Below are positions 42,471 to 53,559 of a DNA stretch of 64,000 nt, piece after piece (position 1 is the first letter of the stretch; every line of letters starts with the position of its first letter). The DNA is from Diploptera punctata. Taxonomy: Eukaryota; Arthropoda; Insecta; Blattodea; Blaberidae. Both the position numbers and the translations under genes were made by a program. Location: positions 62,001 through 126,000 of the forward strand of contig JASPKZ010002332.1 of NCBI GenBank assembly GCA_030220185.1, in the 5' to 3' direction. Below the pieces are notes generated by a model. The model was given only the letters and a program-made list of their open reading frames with translations, was not told where the DNA came from and did no database searches.

Positions 42471-43021
42471 TTAACCCTTTGTATGCCATGCCCGGCTAGC
42501 TCCAGATTTCAATCTCATTATTTTAAATACTTTTTTAACGAAGTTTTTACTTCAATATACTGAAACTATTTTCATTCTGTATTTATATATCCCTTACAGA
42601 ATAATGGTTCAGGCTGGTGGTAAAGAGTTTTCTAAAGGAGGGTGTACATTCATGTTTCAAGATCTTTCTTTGGCTATGGAATGTTGCAGTTTCAGGATTT
42701 TGTCTTAATTTATTTTATTTTTAGTTGAAAAGATACCTGGCCAAGGGGTAGCTCATGCAGTGTTACTTGTCTCAAAGATGACGAAAATACAATTTGCAAG
42801 CTTATTGTATCAGTTTTATCAGAATATGAATGTAACAGTAATAGTTCATCAAATGATTATTCTTTTGCCGAATGTGATAGTACTCCTGTTTCTAAGAGAA
42901 GATTGTTGCAATCTAAGCCTGTAAATAGTAAAGCAAGTGATGTAGAACTAAATCAACAGGGTGTGAGTGACATTGGTGGGTGTGTCGCACCAGACGAAAC
43001 ACGTGGCATAGAGCAGCTGGA
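42471..43021 (+). mobile_element. Possible piggyBac-type 5' end with ORF remnant
   Basis: TTAA followed by CCCTTTGTATGCCATG resembles a piggyBac target site and terminal repeat. Downstream, an ATG-less plus frame (about 42750-43020) reads SVTCLKDDENTICKLIVSVL, then a Ser/Asp-rich stretch and DETRGIEQLEM, acidic like piggyBac N-termini. No catalytic DDD region and no right end seen. Confidence 0.3.
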
Positions 43022-43269
43022 AATGATTTGAACCCAGAACCCTAAAAATGTTCAACAATATTTAATATAAGTGTTAGTAATAATACCATCAAAATTATTC
43101 AATAGGATAAATGTTTTAATGATAGTGATAAATTTCAATGAAGACACCGTGCTGAATTTGAACTTGGGATCTTTATAAGTGGAAGTACCTTCAAATAAAT
43201 GTATAATGGTGAGTTTTGATTCAATTTAGCATGGCATGTAGATAGTAAATTATACTTTATATAAAACTA

Positions 43270-43740
43270 CAAAAATAAGGTCATAAAACACTCATTAGAC
43301 CAGTAGTTACATATGCTTGTGAAACTTGGGTCCTAAAGGAAACAATAAAACAGAAATTACTAATTTTTTAAAGAAAAATTTAAGAAGAATATTTGGACCA
43401 AATAGAGGAACTGATAACTGTTGGAGAATCAAAACAAATAATGAACTAAACAAATTAATCAAACATCAGAATATAGTAAACCATATAAGATCTCTCAGAA
43501 TTGGTTGGCTTGGACATTTGATAAGAATGGATGATCAGAGACTGGTCAAAAAACTCTATAAATGGAAACCTATAGGAGGCAGAGCTGTTGGAAGACCAAA
43601 GATCAGATGGGAGGATGACAAAATGAATGATCTAAAGAAAATGGAAGTGACTAATTTGAACATGGCAAGAGACAGATTGGCATGGACGAGGATTGTTGAG
43701 GAGACCAAAACTTTCACTTTTGAAGTAGTTATGCCTTAAG
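43270..43740 (+). pseudogene. LINE ORF2 C-terminal fragment (divergent family)
   Basis: Frame: ETWVLKETIKQK, LRRIFGPNRGTDNCWRIKTN, NELNKLIKHQNIVNHIRSLR, GWLGHLIRMDDQRLVKKLYK, GGRAVGRPKIRWEDDKMNDL. Shares the WxGH and GRPxxRW motifs with the other LINE tails but is a separate family. 137 codons open after one frameshift, so fairly well preserved. Confidence 0.75.
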
Positions 43741-43859
43741 ATGATGATAGGTCTATATTATATAGCATGGCATAGTACTTTACATTAAAAAACCTGGCTC
43801 CCACAGCCCAGCTGGCAAAAGGGAAACTTGGCATCAAAAGGATAACATAATTAGAGAAC

Positions 43860-43985
43860 AAAAAAATTGCTCCCAAGGCTGGATTTGAACCCAAGATTTC
43901 AAGCTACATGTGTTAGTGCTCTTCCAATGAGTTACTTAGGCACATCTCCTGGTGCAAGCACAAATTCTTCTCTCTTTAATACCCA
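43860..43985 (-). repeat. tRNA-derived SINE, family A, minus strand
   Basis: Minus strand: GTGCCTAAGTAACTCATTGGAA, AGAGCACTAACACATGTAGC, then CTTGGGTTCAAATCCAGCC. tRNA-like throughout; the family tail is not preserved. Confidence 0.65.
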
Positions 43986-43989
43986 GGCC

Positions 43990-44840
43990 CTCCCATATGT
44001 CCTGAAGATATTAGAGATTGCTGCACACTTGGCACTTTTAAGACATGCTTATACAGTTACCTGTTGTCTAATACTTAATTTTTCTCTATTTATTTAAATT
44101 TATACTAAGTGATATGAATTTTACTAGTATTGATTATACTAAGTCATTAATAATTTTTTCTCTTTTTTTTATATTTCTTGTACATGTTACATTTAATTTA
44201 TTAAATCTAGAGTAAATCAAAATACATTATAAATAATAATTGTATTGTATATATAGCACGCAATCGTTTATGTTTATTGTAATTTAGATGTAAGGCTATT
44301 TCTTTTTGTATTTTTTAAAAACCTGGTTGAGTGGCAGACAAGGCCTTAACTCTGCCAGGTAAAATAAATCTGTTATTATTAAAATAATTAATATTATATA
44401 GTGACATTTGTGTAATGACATAGTCTGAAGCCATCTCCTGTGGATTCCGGATGCAGTCTCTGGCAAAATGTTGGAGAACTTCAAGCCATGTGAACATGGT
44501 GAACTAGCCTGGAAGATGTCATAAAACAATGAAACTTGTGGTTCTAGGAATGCTTCTATTGGAAGGAGCTATTATGATGGAATTTTGTAAAAGTCATTTA
44601 GTTATGTTATTAATAACCTGAGTTGTTAAAGAGCATCATTCAATAAAAATATGTCTACTACTATATTGTTATTCATTTATTTTAGATGAGCTACATATAT
44701 CATGAAATAATCAGAAAAGATGATCACATATATAAAATAAAAACAAACATGGCCTATAACAATTATTTTTGAAAAATTAAAGAATTTTTTAACTTACTTC
44801 AACTGTAGCTGCTTATAATGTCCTATTCAAATGCTGTGAC
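43990..44840. other. No gene recognised
   Basis: 44320-44380 (AAGGCCTTAACTCTGCCAGG, AATAAA) looks like a transposon 3' UTR but cannot be placed. Confidence 0.35.
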
Positions 44841-44844
44841 ATAC

Positions 44845-45255
44845 TGTTGATCTGTTGCTCAAATCACTGTCTTTGAATTTCACAGGCAGTAGCAGGACTT
44901 GGATCTCACCTTATAAGGCAATAGGAATTGGATTTGGGTTGTAAAACTTGCAAACAAACTCTCCAGATGGCGCTTTCTATGATTCTAGAAGAAATAGTCT
45001 CTGACTTTCTATATGAGAAGGGTGGACTAGCATCCAGATAATTCTGATCCTCACATATATATAAAGAGTTGAGAGTCAATTGAATAGTCAGTCGTGGAGT
45101 AAAAGTGATCTAAGTGTGGCAACAAGAAACTGCTTTAAGTAAAAAGTCTATGATTATGAAACACTGAATTATAAAATTAACTGTTTGTAAAAATCTGTTA
45201 TACCACGTGAAGTATTGAAAAAAAAAATTATAAAAACATTTGTGAAGTGTTTGTT
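44845..45255 (+). repeat. 5' LTR of a gypsy-type retrotransposon
   Basis: Begins TGTTGATCTGTTGCTCAAAT and aligns over its length with 47458-47915 (shared GGACTTGGAT / GCACTTGGAT, TTATAAGGCAATAGG, CTCCAGATG, TCCTCACATATATA-AAGAG, GAATTATAAAAT). A TATA box lies at about 45055. Homology stops cleanly upstream of the TG. By eye identity is roughly 75-80 percent, so the insertion is old. Confidence 0.75.
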
Positions 45256-45269
45256 TTCAAATGGCTGGA

Positions 45270-46040
45270 GCTTGGTTTACACCATTAGTCCTCGCTTCCC
45301 AATAGAGTCGTGTGATGTCTTTCCTGTCCTTTTTTTCAGGGTCTAGTCACCTGCAGTTTACCAAGTGTTCCTTGCTTAGGAGAACATTTTCTCCGCACAA
45401 GCAGCATCCCATAGTTCTAGGGTCAATCTCCATTCTATGAACGTAGTCATCCAAACAGTCATGGCCCATTTCCAATCTGAAAAGTTCTTCTAGGGAGGTG
45501 TTTTATTGTTTCAGCATATTTCGCTATGTCTTCATATTTCTTATTTTGAAGATCTTTTTGAATTCTGTTCTCTTCTTTTGAGATGTAATTTTTTTTTAAC
45601 TCCTGTTGTATTCTTTGTAGGGACATCTCTTATGTTGTCATTAGCTTGATTTTGGAGCCTTTCTTTGCTAAGAAGTCTGCTTGTTCATCATTACCCGGTA
45701 ATCCCAATGCGACGGTACCCCTGTAATACAATGTGTTTACCTTGAGCTTCTTCAATTTTATACATGGTTCTCATGTTGTGGATGATCGGGGTGTTTTGTT
45801 GGTTACCAGTTATTGATTGTATTGATGACATTGAATCTATCAATATTACTATCTTCATGCTTATACTGGGCCTGTATAAAATATTCTGTAGTGTGGTTTC
45901 TATTGCCTTTAGTTCTGCATCAAAATTTGTTGCTCCCAGTACAAGTGAAATATATTGGGAAAATTCCTGCTCCATCTTCTGAGTTACTCAGGGAGCCATC
46001 AGTGTATACGGAGGGTTGTTTCTGATCTCTGATAACAAAT
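45270..46040 (-). pseudogene. I/R1-type LINE RNase H domain and 3' end, minus strand
   Basis: Minus frames: PSVYTDGSLSNSEDGAG (first Asp, about 46000), NFDAELKAIETTLQN (Glu), VILIDSMSSIQSITGN (Asp), GITGNDEQADFLAKKGSKI (last Asp) and a decayed C-terminus to about 45290. The four acidic positions of RNase H are recognisable. One frameshift lies after the first. Confidence 0.8.
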
Positions 46041-46074
46041 GATTTTTAAGTTTTACCTTAAGAATAGGTGTGTC

Positions 46075-46740
46075 TCCACCATCGAGCATGCTCTAATTGA
46101 TGGCTCTTCACCCGAACTATGGTTCGGCATTGGAGTTTCCGCTGGAGAAGACTCTTACGCAGCACAGCCATGTCTAGAAGTTCCCACTCCTCTTTATATG
46201 CTTTCCAGAGACCGTCTATTGTTCGAGGACGCCTGTTTCCTAGTGCCCTTTTGTAGAGTCCAAAGACACAAAGTCCATTGGTGATGCATCAGGAGACTTC
46301 ACTGGGATGTTGCTGAATGGAATAGCATGTATTCCAGTTTCCTGCTCCATTTCTCCAGGAATGTCAGGGTTGAACCCGAAGTGTGACTGAAGGCCTTGTC
46401 TTGGTGCACCCAGACTTGGTTTTTGCCTGTACCATAGAGAGCTGGGATTTCAGTCGGGTAAATTGGGGTGAGAACTTCTTCCTGGTAGTACTGGGAGATG
46501 ATTTTGGCCTTTTTAGCTACTCTACGAATGGTCAGTTTTTCATTGTAGCAATATCCCGCGATGACCATAAATCCATTGGAGAAACTTTCTCTGCATTCAG
46601 CATACCACTTTTGAAAATATTTTTCACCCCTTTCTCTATAGTAAATTGCCCGGGGTTTGTTGCAGTCTCCTAGATAACATAGTGCAATACCTGCAGTCAG
46701 TGACATCAACCGAGGAAGAGGCACATTACTTCAATTATGT
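46075..46740 (-). pseudogene. Tc1/mariner-type transposase, catalytic and C-terminal portion
   Basis: Minus frame: MVIAGYCYNEKLTIRRVAKK, QVWVHQDKAFSHTSGS (second catalytic Asp, QDKASSHTS-like), FLEKWSRK, then IPVKSPDASPMDF (third Asp region) and, after a shift, NRRPRTIDGLWKAYKEEWEL and KSHQLEHARWWRHTYS. The first Asp region is lost. C-terminus is complete. Confidence 0.75.
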
Positions 46741-46759
46741 TAAGAATTCAGGGATTTAA

Positions 46760-47410
46760 CTGCAAGAATGAAACAAGCAGAGGATTTACTAGTGGGACTA
46801 TTAAAATAGAACCAAGAATTATCAAAACAGATTAGCGCTTCTAATGATGAAATAAAACAGATACATAATCAAAAAGAAAGACAAAAATCAAGAATTAAAA
46901 CAAGAAATTAAACAAAATAGTGAAGAGACAAAACAAGAATTATTAAAACAAAACCAAGAAATTAAAAATTATATTAATGGCATGGTAGTAAAATTTATTT
47001 TGGTAACACAGGATGTGAAATCTCTAGAATTGACAACAAAATGCATTACACCACTGGAGTGACTCCAGCCAATATGGTCTTTGGAAAGAGTGTTGCGACC
47101 TACAATTTCATACTCTACCTGGCAACCTACTATGTATGGGAATTCACTGACCGATTGAGAGAAATCCATCAGCATGCTAGAAATAACTTCAAACTAGCCA
47201 GAGATAGGTTGAATGTGTGCTACGACTGACTAGTTCAACTCTGCTGGATTCTATGAGAGCAACTTAATATGGCTGCGTTGCCCGACCTGGAAAAGAGGAA
47301 AATTACCAAACCAGCAGCAATCCTGGGACGGCCCATATCGAGTGGTGTAGAAGATTAACAATATGGTCTACCAGATTTAACATCAGGCTAGAGAAAAGAT
47401 AATAATGGTT
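46760..47410 (+). pseudogene. Gypsy-type pol remnant: coiled segment and integrase C-terminal part
   Basis: 46780-46990 is Lys/Gln/Glu-rich with stops. 47030-47410 reads HYTTGVTPANMVFGKSVATY, then DRLREIHQHARNNFKLARDR, then LP-LEKRKITKPA and a W/GP-like end. The TPA..VFG and R.R...A....Q/KLA.DR patterns fit the integrase C-terminus of gypsy-group elements. Stops and shifts throughout. Confidence 0.65.
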
Positions 47411-47457
47411 TCACCTGGATCGACTAGTAACATACAGAGCAGAGAGCAATATTACCC

Positions 47458-47915
47458 TGTTGATCAGTTGCTCGAATTACTAGCTTTGAATTTTGCAGGT
47501 TGCAGCAGCACTTGGATTATATCTTATAAGGCAATAGGGATTGGATTCGGGTCATATGCAACTTTCGAATCAATTCTCCAGATGTGCTATCTGGAACAAT
47601 CATTTTCCAGATTTATATATTTAGAAGAATCAGCCTCTCGGACTTACTATTTGAGAAATGTCCAGATAATCCCAATCCTCACATATATAAAGAGATGTAA
47701 GTCAACCAGCTAGTCATGTCCAAATTGTGAATGAGTGAAAGTAATCTGTGTGTGACAAGAAATAGTTTTAAGTGAAAACACCTATGGGTGTGAAAACTGA
47801 ATTATAAAATAAATTGTGTCGTAAAGAGCTCTTATAGCAGACAATTGTGTGTGTAGACAGTGAAATATTACAAAAGAAATAAAGATGATTTGGAAATTTT
47901 GTGAAAACATTTAAG
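47458..47915 (+). repeat. 3' LTR of the gypsy-type retrotransposon
   Basis: Begins TGTTGATCAGTTGCTCGAAT after a purine-rich stretch (CATACAGAGCAGAGAG). Homologous to 44845-45255, with TATA at about 47685. The right boundary is uncertain because the AT-rich end drifts. Confidence 0.7.
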
Positions 47916-48830
47916 TTAAAGAAATTCCATCCTTTTCCTTGACATATCTCTAAGTTGAAAATTACACAACCAACAAAATTACCTAACTTTAACTTTTCTC
48001 TACTATCGTAACATGTCAAATAATATATTTTAAATTGCACCCTAAGTCATATTCTTTAATTATTTATTGAGACTATTTATCTCATAGACCAATAATTTTG
48101 CCTCTTCCTGTTCGTAATGAGATATCTCTGCAAATTAACTTCTTTGACAAGGATATCGATTCAACAATTTATGATCGATATGGTACAGCAAGAAATGCCA
48201 AAAGAAAACAACTTCAAAAAAAAAAAAAAAGAAGTTAGTTCTGTTGCTCTAAAAAAATATTAAATGTTGTATAATGAATCTGCATTATTGTTAATAGTTA
48301 TTTCCCATTCAATCATCTGTTATTGATTCTTCTCAAGCCCAAAGAGATTTTATTTGCTATTTATAACTATACAGCCGGCTTAGAAATCGCCCAGAAGAAA
48401 GATCAGAATACATTTGGTAAATATTAAACATTATAATTATTTTTAACTTCTGATGTATTATTTGCTAAATAGTCACTCCAAATCCAATGCGAGGTTGAGT
48501 TTTTCATTAGACAAAATCACTCATGACCCTTTGCAGCTCATGTTTTTTTCAGAAAAGCACAACCTCTTGTTAGATTACTGTCGATAATCAATTATGTTGT
48601 CCGAGTAATTCATTGGTAACTTCAAATGGAGTCAACGTTGTAAGTTCAAATTCAGCTCGATTTGGTAGAATTTGCAAAATCTAGATTACTGCTAGATATC
48701 ACATTCCCAAATAGTAGAGATGTAATCATAAAATTAAAAAAAAAACTTAATTGATAAAGAACTATGGAGATGTAATACATGGACATAAAAAAACACTCCT
48801 CTGCTATCCAGAATTGAACTTAGGGTAGTC
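47916..48830. other. No recognisable feature
   Basis: Short A run at 48217-48230. Nothing assigned. Confidence 0.35.
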
Positions 48831-48953
48831 TAAGATAAAATCAAATGTTTCATACCTCTCCTCATATTAATCTTCTAAGTACTTCTAATCTACTAAGTAC
48901 TTTACTTAGAAGATTAATATGAGGAGAGGTATGAAACATTTGATTTTATCTTA
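48831..48953. repeat. Palindrome of truncated Penelope-like ends
   Basis: taagataaaatcaaatgttt, CATACCTCTCCTCATATTAA, TCTTCTAAGTA on the left and the exact inverse on the right. The words equal the 3' tail of the copy at 23990-24690. The hammerhead part was lost from both arms. ACCTCATAGTGATTTATTCC follows. Confidence 0.85.
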
Positions 48954-48959
48954 AATTAA

Positions 48960-50800
48960 ACCTCATAGTGATTTATTCCTATAAAAGTTCAATTAGGGTA
49001 GTCTGCTCAATCCCTAGTTGTCTTCCTTTTATAAATTTTTAATAAAAATTGACGATACTTTCTTAATTAAAAAAAGTAAAGAATAACAGAATGCTTGTTT
49101 TGGCTTGAACTAAAAATCTCCATCAAAGAATGTATGTAATTTTTATGTTGTGTTTCAATAGAATATCACATAATACCAGATGTATCTTTGATAAAAATAT
49201 CAATTTTGAGAGAGAAAATTTGAACTGACTAGTGGCAAAAATATTCAATGTTAACTGCAAAAATCCTTTTGTTTCCTTGTTCCAACATTCAAGTTTTTAT
49301 ACCCACTTCTATCTCATTTCTCAAAGAGTACCCGATAATTCTTCTACTACTCCATTTTATCATGATGCACTAATCATATTTATCGTATAGCTCTTTAATG
49401 AATTTAAGAATGATTCTTTTTCTTCATCAGTGCAGGTATATTATGGTGCTACATACTTGTATTATTAAAATTTACTTTCTATTAATATTTTTATTACTAT
49501 ACTCCTGCTATTTATGTTTTATATCAATAACCATCCTCTATAGTCTTAAGTTGAATTATTATTAAAACTTCATTTTTCTTTTGTTTTCCTTCTATGCTCC
49601 AAATTAACAGTGTACATCTTTTTGATCTTTACCTACAATTTTTGTTTCCCTAAAGTCAAAAATATTTATTCTTCTTTTTTCCATGATGTCAGTTATTTTA
49701 TTTATTTAGTTTTCCTACTTTACTCAATATTACTGTTTTAATAGTTCCTAGATTTTTGCCAAGTTGTCTTTTTGAACAGGCCATTACTGGCTTGCTAGGC
49801 CTGATGTAATTTCACCAAAGTCCCTGTTATCAGTCTTTTCAGGGTTCTTATTTAGCCTTCTCAGTTATCATGGCAGCACCAAAGACAAAATGTTTCCACT
49901 GTACATTACTCCAGCAATTACATCACTCTGATCTAACGTTGCCCACCTCTCGTAACATTAATTTTTTTTTTAATTTTTGGTAAAAGATCTTTTTTAATCG
50001 TTACTTTAATCTGAAACATGTTATGAAAATTTTGCCTTTCTTCAGCCAGTAAATATAAATTTTTGAGTGAAATTTTAATTTTAATTGTGGGGTTATTTAT
50101 TTTTATGATGAAACTATATGACAATTTTATGAAATATAAAATAGTACCTGAGATCTCAGTAGTGTAGTTTTGTAGTAGGCCTTTCGAAAACTTAAGTTTC
50201 ATCTTCTGCTTTCAGTGTTTTAAAAATCTTGATGAAAACTATGAAATCTAATCAATAAACTAAATGCATCAGGCAGAGAACAAATGATAACAGTAACACA
50301 AATAAGTTTTTTTTGTAAGCCTGAGATTTTAATATCTGGTTTATGGTTTTCTGAAAATTCTCACTGTTAACTATTCTAGTGATATGCAAATTATCATCAT
50401 TATTATTATTCTGCTCCACCCCAATAAAAACTCAAAATATTCTGAAAGTAGTGCACAATATTCTTTGGAAAAGATATTTAACTGTGTTGTAAGTTTTATA
50501 CCTAAGAAACAACTAGAAGTGAAGAACTCACTTTTTTCTGTAATAGTTCTTTCAGTTTACAAAACATTTATATCAAGAGCGGTTTTTATTGTGTGTACAT
50601 AATATTCAATGTTCATCTTGTATCTAAGGGGCTTAACTTGTTGAAAACTGGCTAGGTTGACATCAGGGCAAAAAAAAAAAAAAATTAAAAATTTGCAAAT
50701 AAAAACAGTGTTCCAATAAATATCGCTAGCTCACATGTGCTAATGACAATACATGCCAGCCAATCATTCCCAACATTCTTGTTCAGTTTTCTCTCTGGAT
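48960..50800. other. No recognisable feature
   Basis: About 1.8 kb of AT-rich sequence. No gene, repeat or foldback recognised apart from A/T runs. Confidence 0.4.
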
Positions 50801-50802
50801 AT

Positions 50803-50938
50803 CCATACATAGTAATTCTGCCCGAGGGCAGGTCTTTCACTGCAATCATAGCATTTTCATGCTATGGTTTGCAGCTTTACTAGGGAATTATAGGTATGGT
50901 AGCTTCCTGTTGCTTTCCTCACTGGTGAATAATTCCCA
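50803..50938 (-). repeat. SINE family B, 3' tail only, minus strand
   Basis: Minus strand: GGAAAGCAACAGGAAGCTAC, AATTCCCTAGTAAAGCTGCA, AGCATGAAAATGCTATGATT, then TGCAGTGAAAGACCTGCCCT and GGGCAGAATTACTATG. 5'-truncated, as expected for target-primed reverse transcription. Confidence 0.8.
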
Positions 50939-50939
50939 G

Positions 50940-51240
50940 GATATAAAAAGGTAGAATATGACAATCATGAACATAATGTTATTTTATGATATAACGAGTA
51001 CTAATTACATCAATGTTGCCAATTGAATAATTATATCACTAGATATATTTATTAAAATCTATAAATAAAAAAAAAATTCCATTCCATTGTATATACTGGC
51101 CATTTAAAGTTTAGGTTTTTCATTGTTACAAACTTCGAACTTGGAGTAATTCTTTTTATTATACATGATATAACAAATCTCTTAACAGTTTCAGTTATCT
51201 TGATAGAATGTTGCTACTTTTCATTTCAAATAGCTATTCA
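50940..51240. other. No recognisable feature
   Basis: Nothing assigned. Confidence 0.35.
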
Positions 51241-51254
51241 ATTGTCTTTTTTAT

Positions 51255-51490
51255 GCTACAAGTCAGGTCGTGGGTTTTAGTTCTGATGGGGATAGGATTT
51301 TAAAACTGGCCTAAACCTTCTAGTGACTCCATAGTCTTGGGTTAACTCAGCCTCTAATGGAAATTAATACCCAACCTATATTCTGAGGGTTAAGATAGCC
51401 ATCATATGGGGCTAGCATCTTGTGCCGATTGTTGGGACCTCTTATTATCCCATGGGCCTTTCAAGGCCTGTAGTGTAGTTGATCACTAAT
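51255..51490 (+). repeat. tRNA-derived SINE, family C, 5'-truncated
   Basis: B box GTGGGTTTTAGTTCTGATGGGG, then GGATTTTAAAACTGGCCTAA, CTTGGGTTAACTCAGCC, AATGGAAATTAATACCCAAC, and the 3' end GGGCCTTTCAAGGCCTGTAG shared with 12985-13282. Confidence 0.7.
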
Positions 51491-51689
51491 TTGTTTTCGT
51501 TCCTGGATTCAATGAAAAAAATGCCATGGATTTGAGATGCTAGTTAAATTTATCACGAACACTGTCAAGACTCTTAAATATAATTCTCTAAATTTTATCC
51601 ACAATTGTTTCATTATAGACATATATTAAGGCATTACATTGATAGATCATTATATATGATGAAGGCTGTTAAAAGTAATTAAAATTAAG

Positions 51690-51930
51690 TTGTTCTGGAT
51701 GAATTAGTGGTTACCATGATTGTCTCTGATTCCGAAGTATGTTACCCAGCCTCAATGGATTTTTCAGAGTGTAAAAATCCTGATTATGGGTTTCTTCGAA
51801 AGGGAACTACAGTCCTGTGTCACAGATTTAAGACACATAAAAGAACCTTAAGCCTGAAAAAGAAGTTTGAGTAAAATTTTGTCAGAATTTTCACACCTGG
51901 ATTTAATCACCATAAGTATTACAGAGTGTC
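51690..51930 (+). repeat. tRNA-derived SINE, family D
   Basis: GATGAATTAGTGGTTACCAT, AAGTATGTTACCCAGCCTCAA, GATTTTTCAGAGTGTAAAAATC, AAGAACCTTAAGCCTGAAAA, and GATTTAATCAC at the end. Same body as 42175-42468. Confidence 0.6.
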
Positions 51931-52009
51931 GTTAAATAAAATAATAACAGTAACAATACAATTAAATTGATATGTAAAGTTCTAAATATTAGAAATAATA
52001 TATTAGAAT

Positions 52010-52790
52010 TAAGCCCATAATCATCCCATTTCGGGCAAGGGCCTCCTGCGACTGCAGGGTGCTTACGTTACATCCCCGGGTTAGCCAATCCCTTGGGACT
52101 ATCACTTGAACTTTTTTATGGATTGCTCCCATCTTTGTCTGTCTTGAGCTATTCTAGTCCACAATGTTCCTAGCTGACACTTAAAACATTTCACTCCAAC
52201 GATTTTTTTTGTCTTTCAACTTTCCTTTTTTTGTAGTCTGGGTTCCCACATAATCACTGCATAAAGTCCACTTTTCAGGATCCATTCGGAGCACATGACC
52301 CCCCATTTCCATTTCAACCCCATTGATGATGTTGCTACGTCTTTCAGCCTCGTTATCTTGCAGATGTCCTCATTCCTGAAGCGTTCCCTTCTTTTGATGT
52401 TTAATAGCTTCCGCTCCATTTTTCTCTGGCAAATCTCTAGCATGGATGTTCCTTTTCTTGTTAATTACCATGTCTGCGAGCCGTAAGTTAATACGGGTAG
52501 TATACATATATCCATGACTGCTTTTTTTCATTTTTAGGCTGATGTCTTTTTCTAGTAATATAAACTTTAAAGCCCAGAATTTTTTCCATGCTTGTGTGAT
52601 TCTCCTTTCTATTTCGTTTAGAGTTTGGTTACTGAATGATACGGCTTGGCCTAAGTAAACATATACATTGATGTAGTCAATTTTGTGATTTTCGATCTGG
52701 ATTACCTTTTTTTGTATCGTTAGTCATTATCTTTGTTTTTGAGACATTTATTTGAAGTCCTGATTGTTTACTGTATTTACTATTAGAGAT
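52010..52790 (-). pseudogene. LINE ORF2 C-terminal region and 3' end, minus strand
   Basis: Minus frames: VYLGQAVSFSNQTLNEIERR, ITQAWKKFWALKFILLEK (RT thumb), CQRKMERKLLNIKRRERFRN, EDICKITRLKDVATS, LKWKWG-HVL and TLWTRIAQDRQRWEQ. These are typical post-thumb motifs of an RTE/jockey-like family different from the others here. Broken by shifts. Confidence 0.75.
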
Positions 52791-52799
52791 AAGTAATTC

Positions 52800-53160
52800 C
52801 TAAAATGGAAGACCCTTGCCCCATATGATGATATATGAGTAATAGATGAACAAAATCAAATTATTAATCAGTTTTTGACAAAAGTTGCAAATTTGATTGG
52901 CTGATATTGTTGTTGCCAGCACGAGTGAGGCTGACAATACTTCATTGGGACATACGTTTCTGTAAAGAAATATAATTTCATTCTTTCAAAAATCCACGGC
53001 TGATAATGGCAAAATTTTAAATGCAAACAGTCTAACTATTCAATCCAATGATAATGCACAAATAATTCACACAATAAAAAAGCATATCAATTGATACCCT
53101 CAATTACAGAAGCACATTAAAAATAAAAAAAAGGGTAAATCTTCTAAACCATTTTTATTT
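52800..53160. other. No recognisable feature
   Basis: Nothing assigned. Confidence 0.35.
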
Positions 53161-53170
53161 TTTCTTGCAG

Positions 53171-53389
53171 ATTCTTCTACACATTAAATACAGTAAAGAA
53201 TACACAACAATGAAATTAACAGTGCCAATGCATTTCAACAGCAAAACCAAACAATCTGCAATAACCAAGTACAAACATATCCACTTACTTGTTATAAGTG
53301 TATTAATTTCTGACATGACATGGGAAAAAGCAGGAGACAAGATAAGGAAAAAAAAACACAATCGCCTGTCGACAGAGACAGGGGACTGA
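53171..53389 (+). other. Open frame after an acceptor-like site; possible exon or chance
   Basis: TTTTTTCTTGCAG at about 53158-53170 is a good acceptor-like site. It is followed by an open frame ILLHIKYSKEYTTMKLTVPM... ending inside the first cloverleaf repeat. No family resemblance and low complexity. If real, it would place the cloverleaf array in a 3' untranslated region. Confidence 0.2.
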
Positions 53390-53418
53390 AAAGTCCAACA
53401 GCATTAGAGCTGTGATTG
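53359..53418 (+). ncRNA. Cloverleaf repeat copy 1 (60 nt four-way junction)
   Basis: Outer stem CAATC/GATTG; hairpin 1 CCTGTC-GACAGA-GACAGG; hairpin 2 GGACT-GAAA-AGTCC (a tetraloop-like GAAA); hairpin 3 ACAGC-ATTAGA-GCTGT. Only G after the outer stem and A before hairpin 3 are unpaired at the junction. Not tRNA-like: no A or B box. Strand is assigned by convention, because the complement folds equally. Confidence 0.7.
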
Positions 53419-53447
53419 GATTTAAATAAATATTAAAAAAATATAGA

Positions 53448-53512
53448 CAATCGCCTGTCAATTCAGACAGGGGACTGACGTAGCAGTCCAACAGCATCTC
53501 ATGCTGTGATTG
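53448..53512 (+). ncRNA. Cloverleaf repeat copy 2 (65 nt)
   Basis: Outer CAATC/GATTG; hairpin 1 CCTGTC-AATTCA-GACAGG; hairpin 2 GGACTG-ACGTAG-CAGTCC; hairpin 3 ACAGCAT-CTC-ATGCTGT. Hairpins 2 and 3 are longer than in copy 1, with both strands changed together. Spacer to copy 1 is 29 bp. Confidence 0.7.
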
Positions 53513-53559
53513 CACACTCGTGAACAGTGGCACAGCCAGGAGCATCATGCACGATTTCA

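Larger units (their letters stand above)
44845..47915 (+). mobile_element. Gypsy-type LTR retrotransposon, heavily degraded, with nested insertions
   Basis: Two direct LTRs bracket an interior that keeps a coiled, Lys/Gln/Glu-rich segment and an integrase C-terminal remnant (46760-47410). A minus-strand LINE RNase H fragment (45270-46040) and a minus-strand Tc1-like transposase (46075-46740) occupy the 5' half. No capsid, protease or reverse transcriptase could be recognised. Confidence 0.65.

Noticed and set aside
48831..48953. Hammerhead in the palindrome
   Set aside because: Only the tail arms remain; no core residues.
53359..53512. CRISPR array
   Set aside because: Units are spaced irregularly, are not identical, are self-complementary throughout and the host is eukaryotic.
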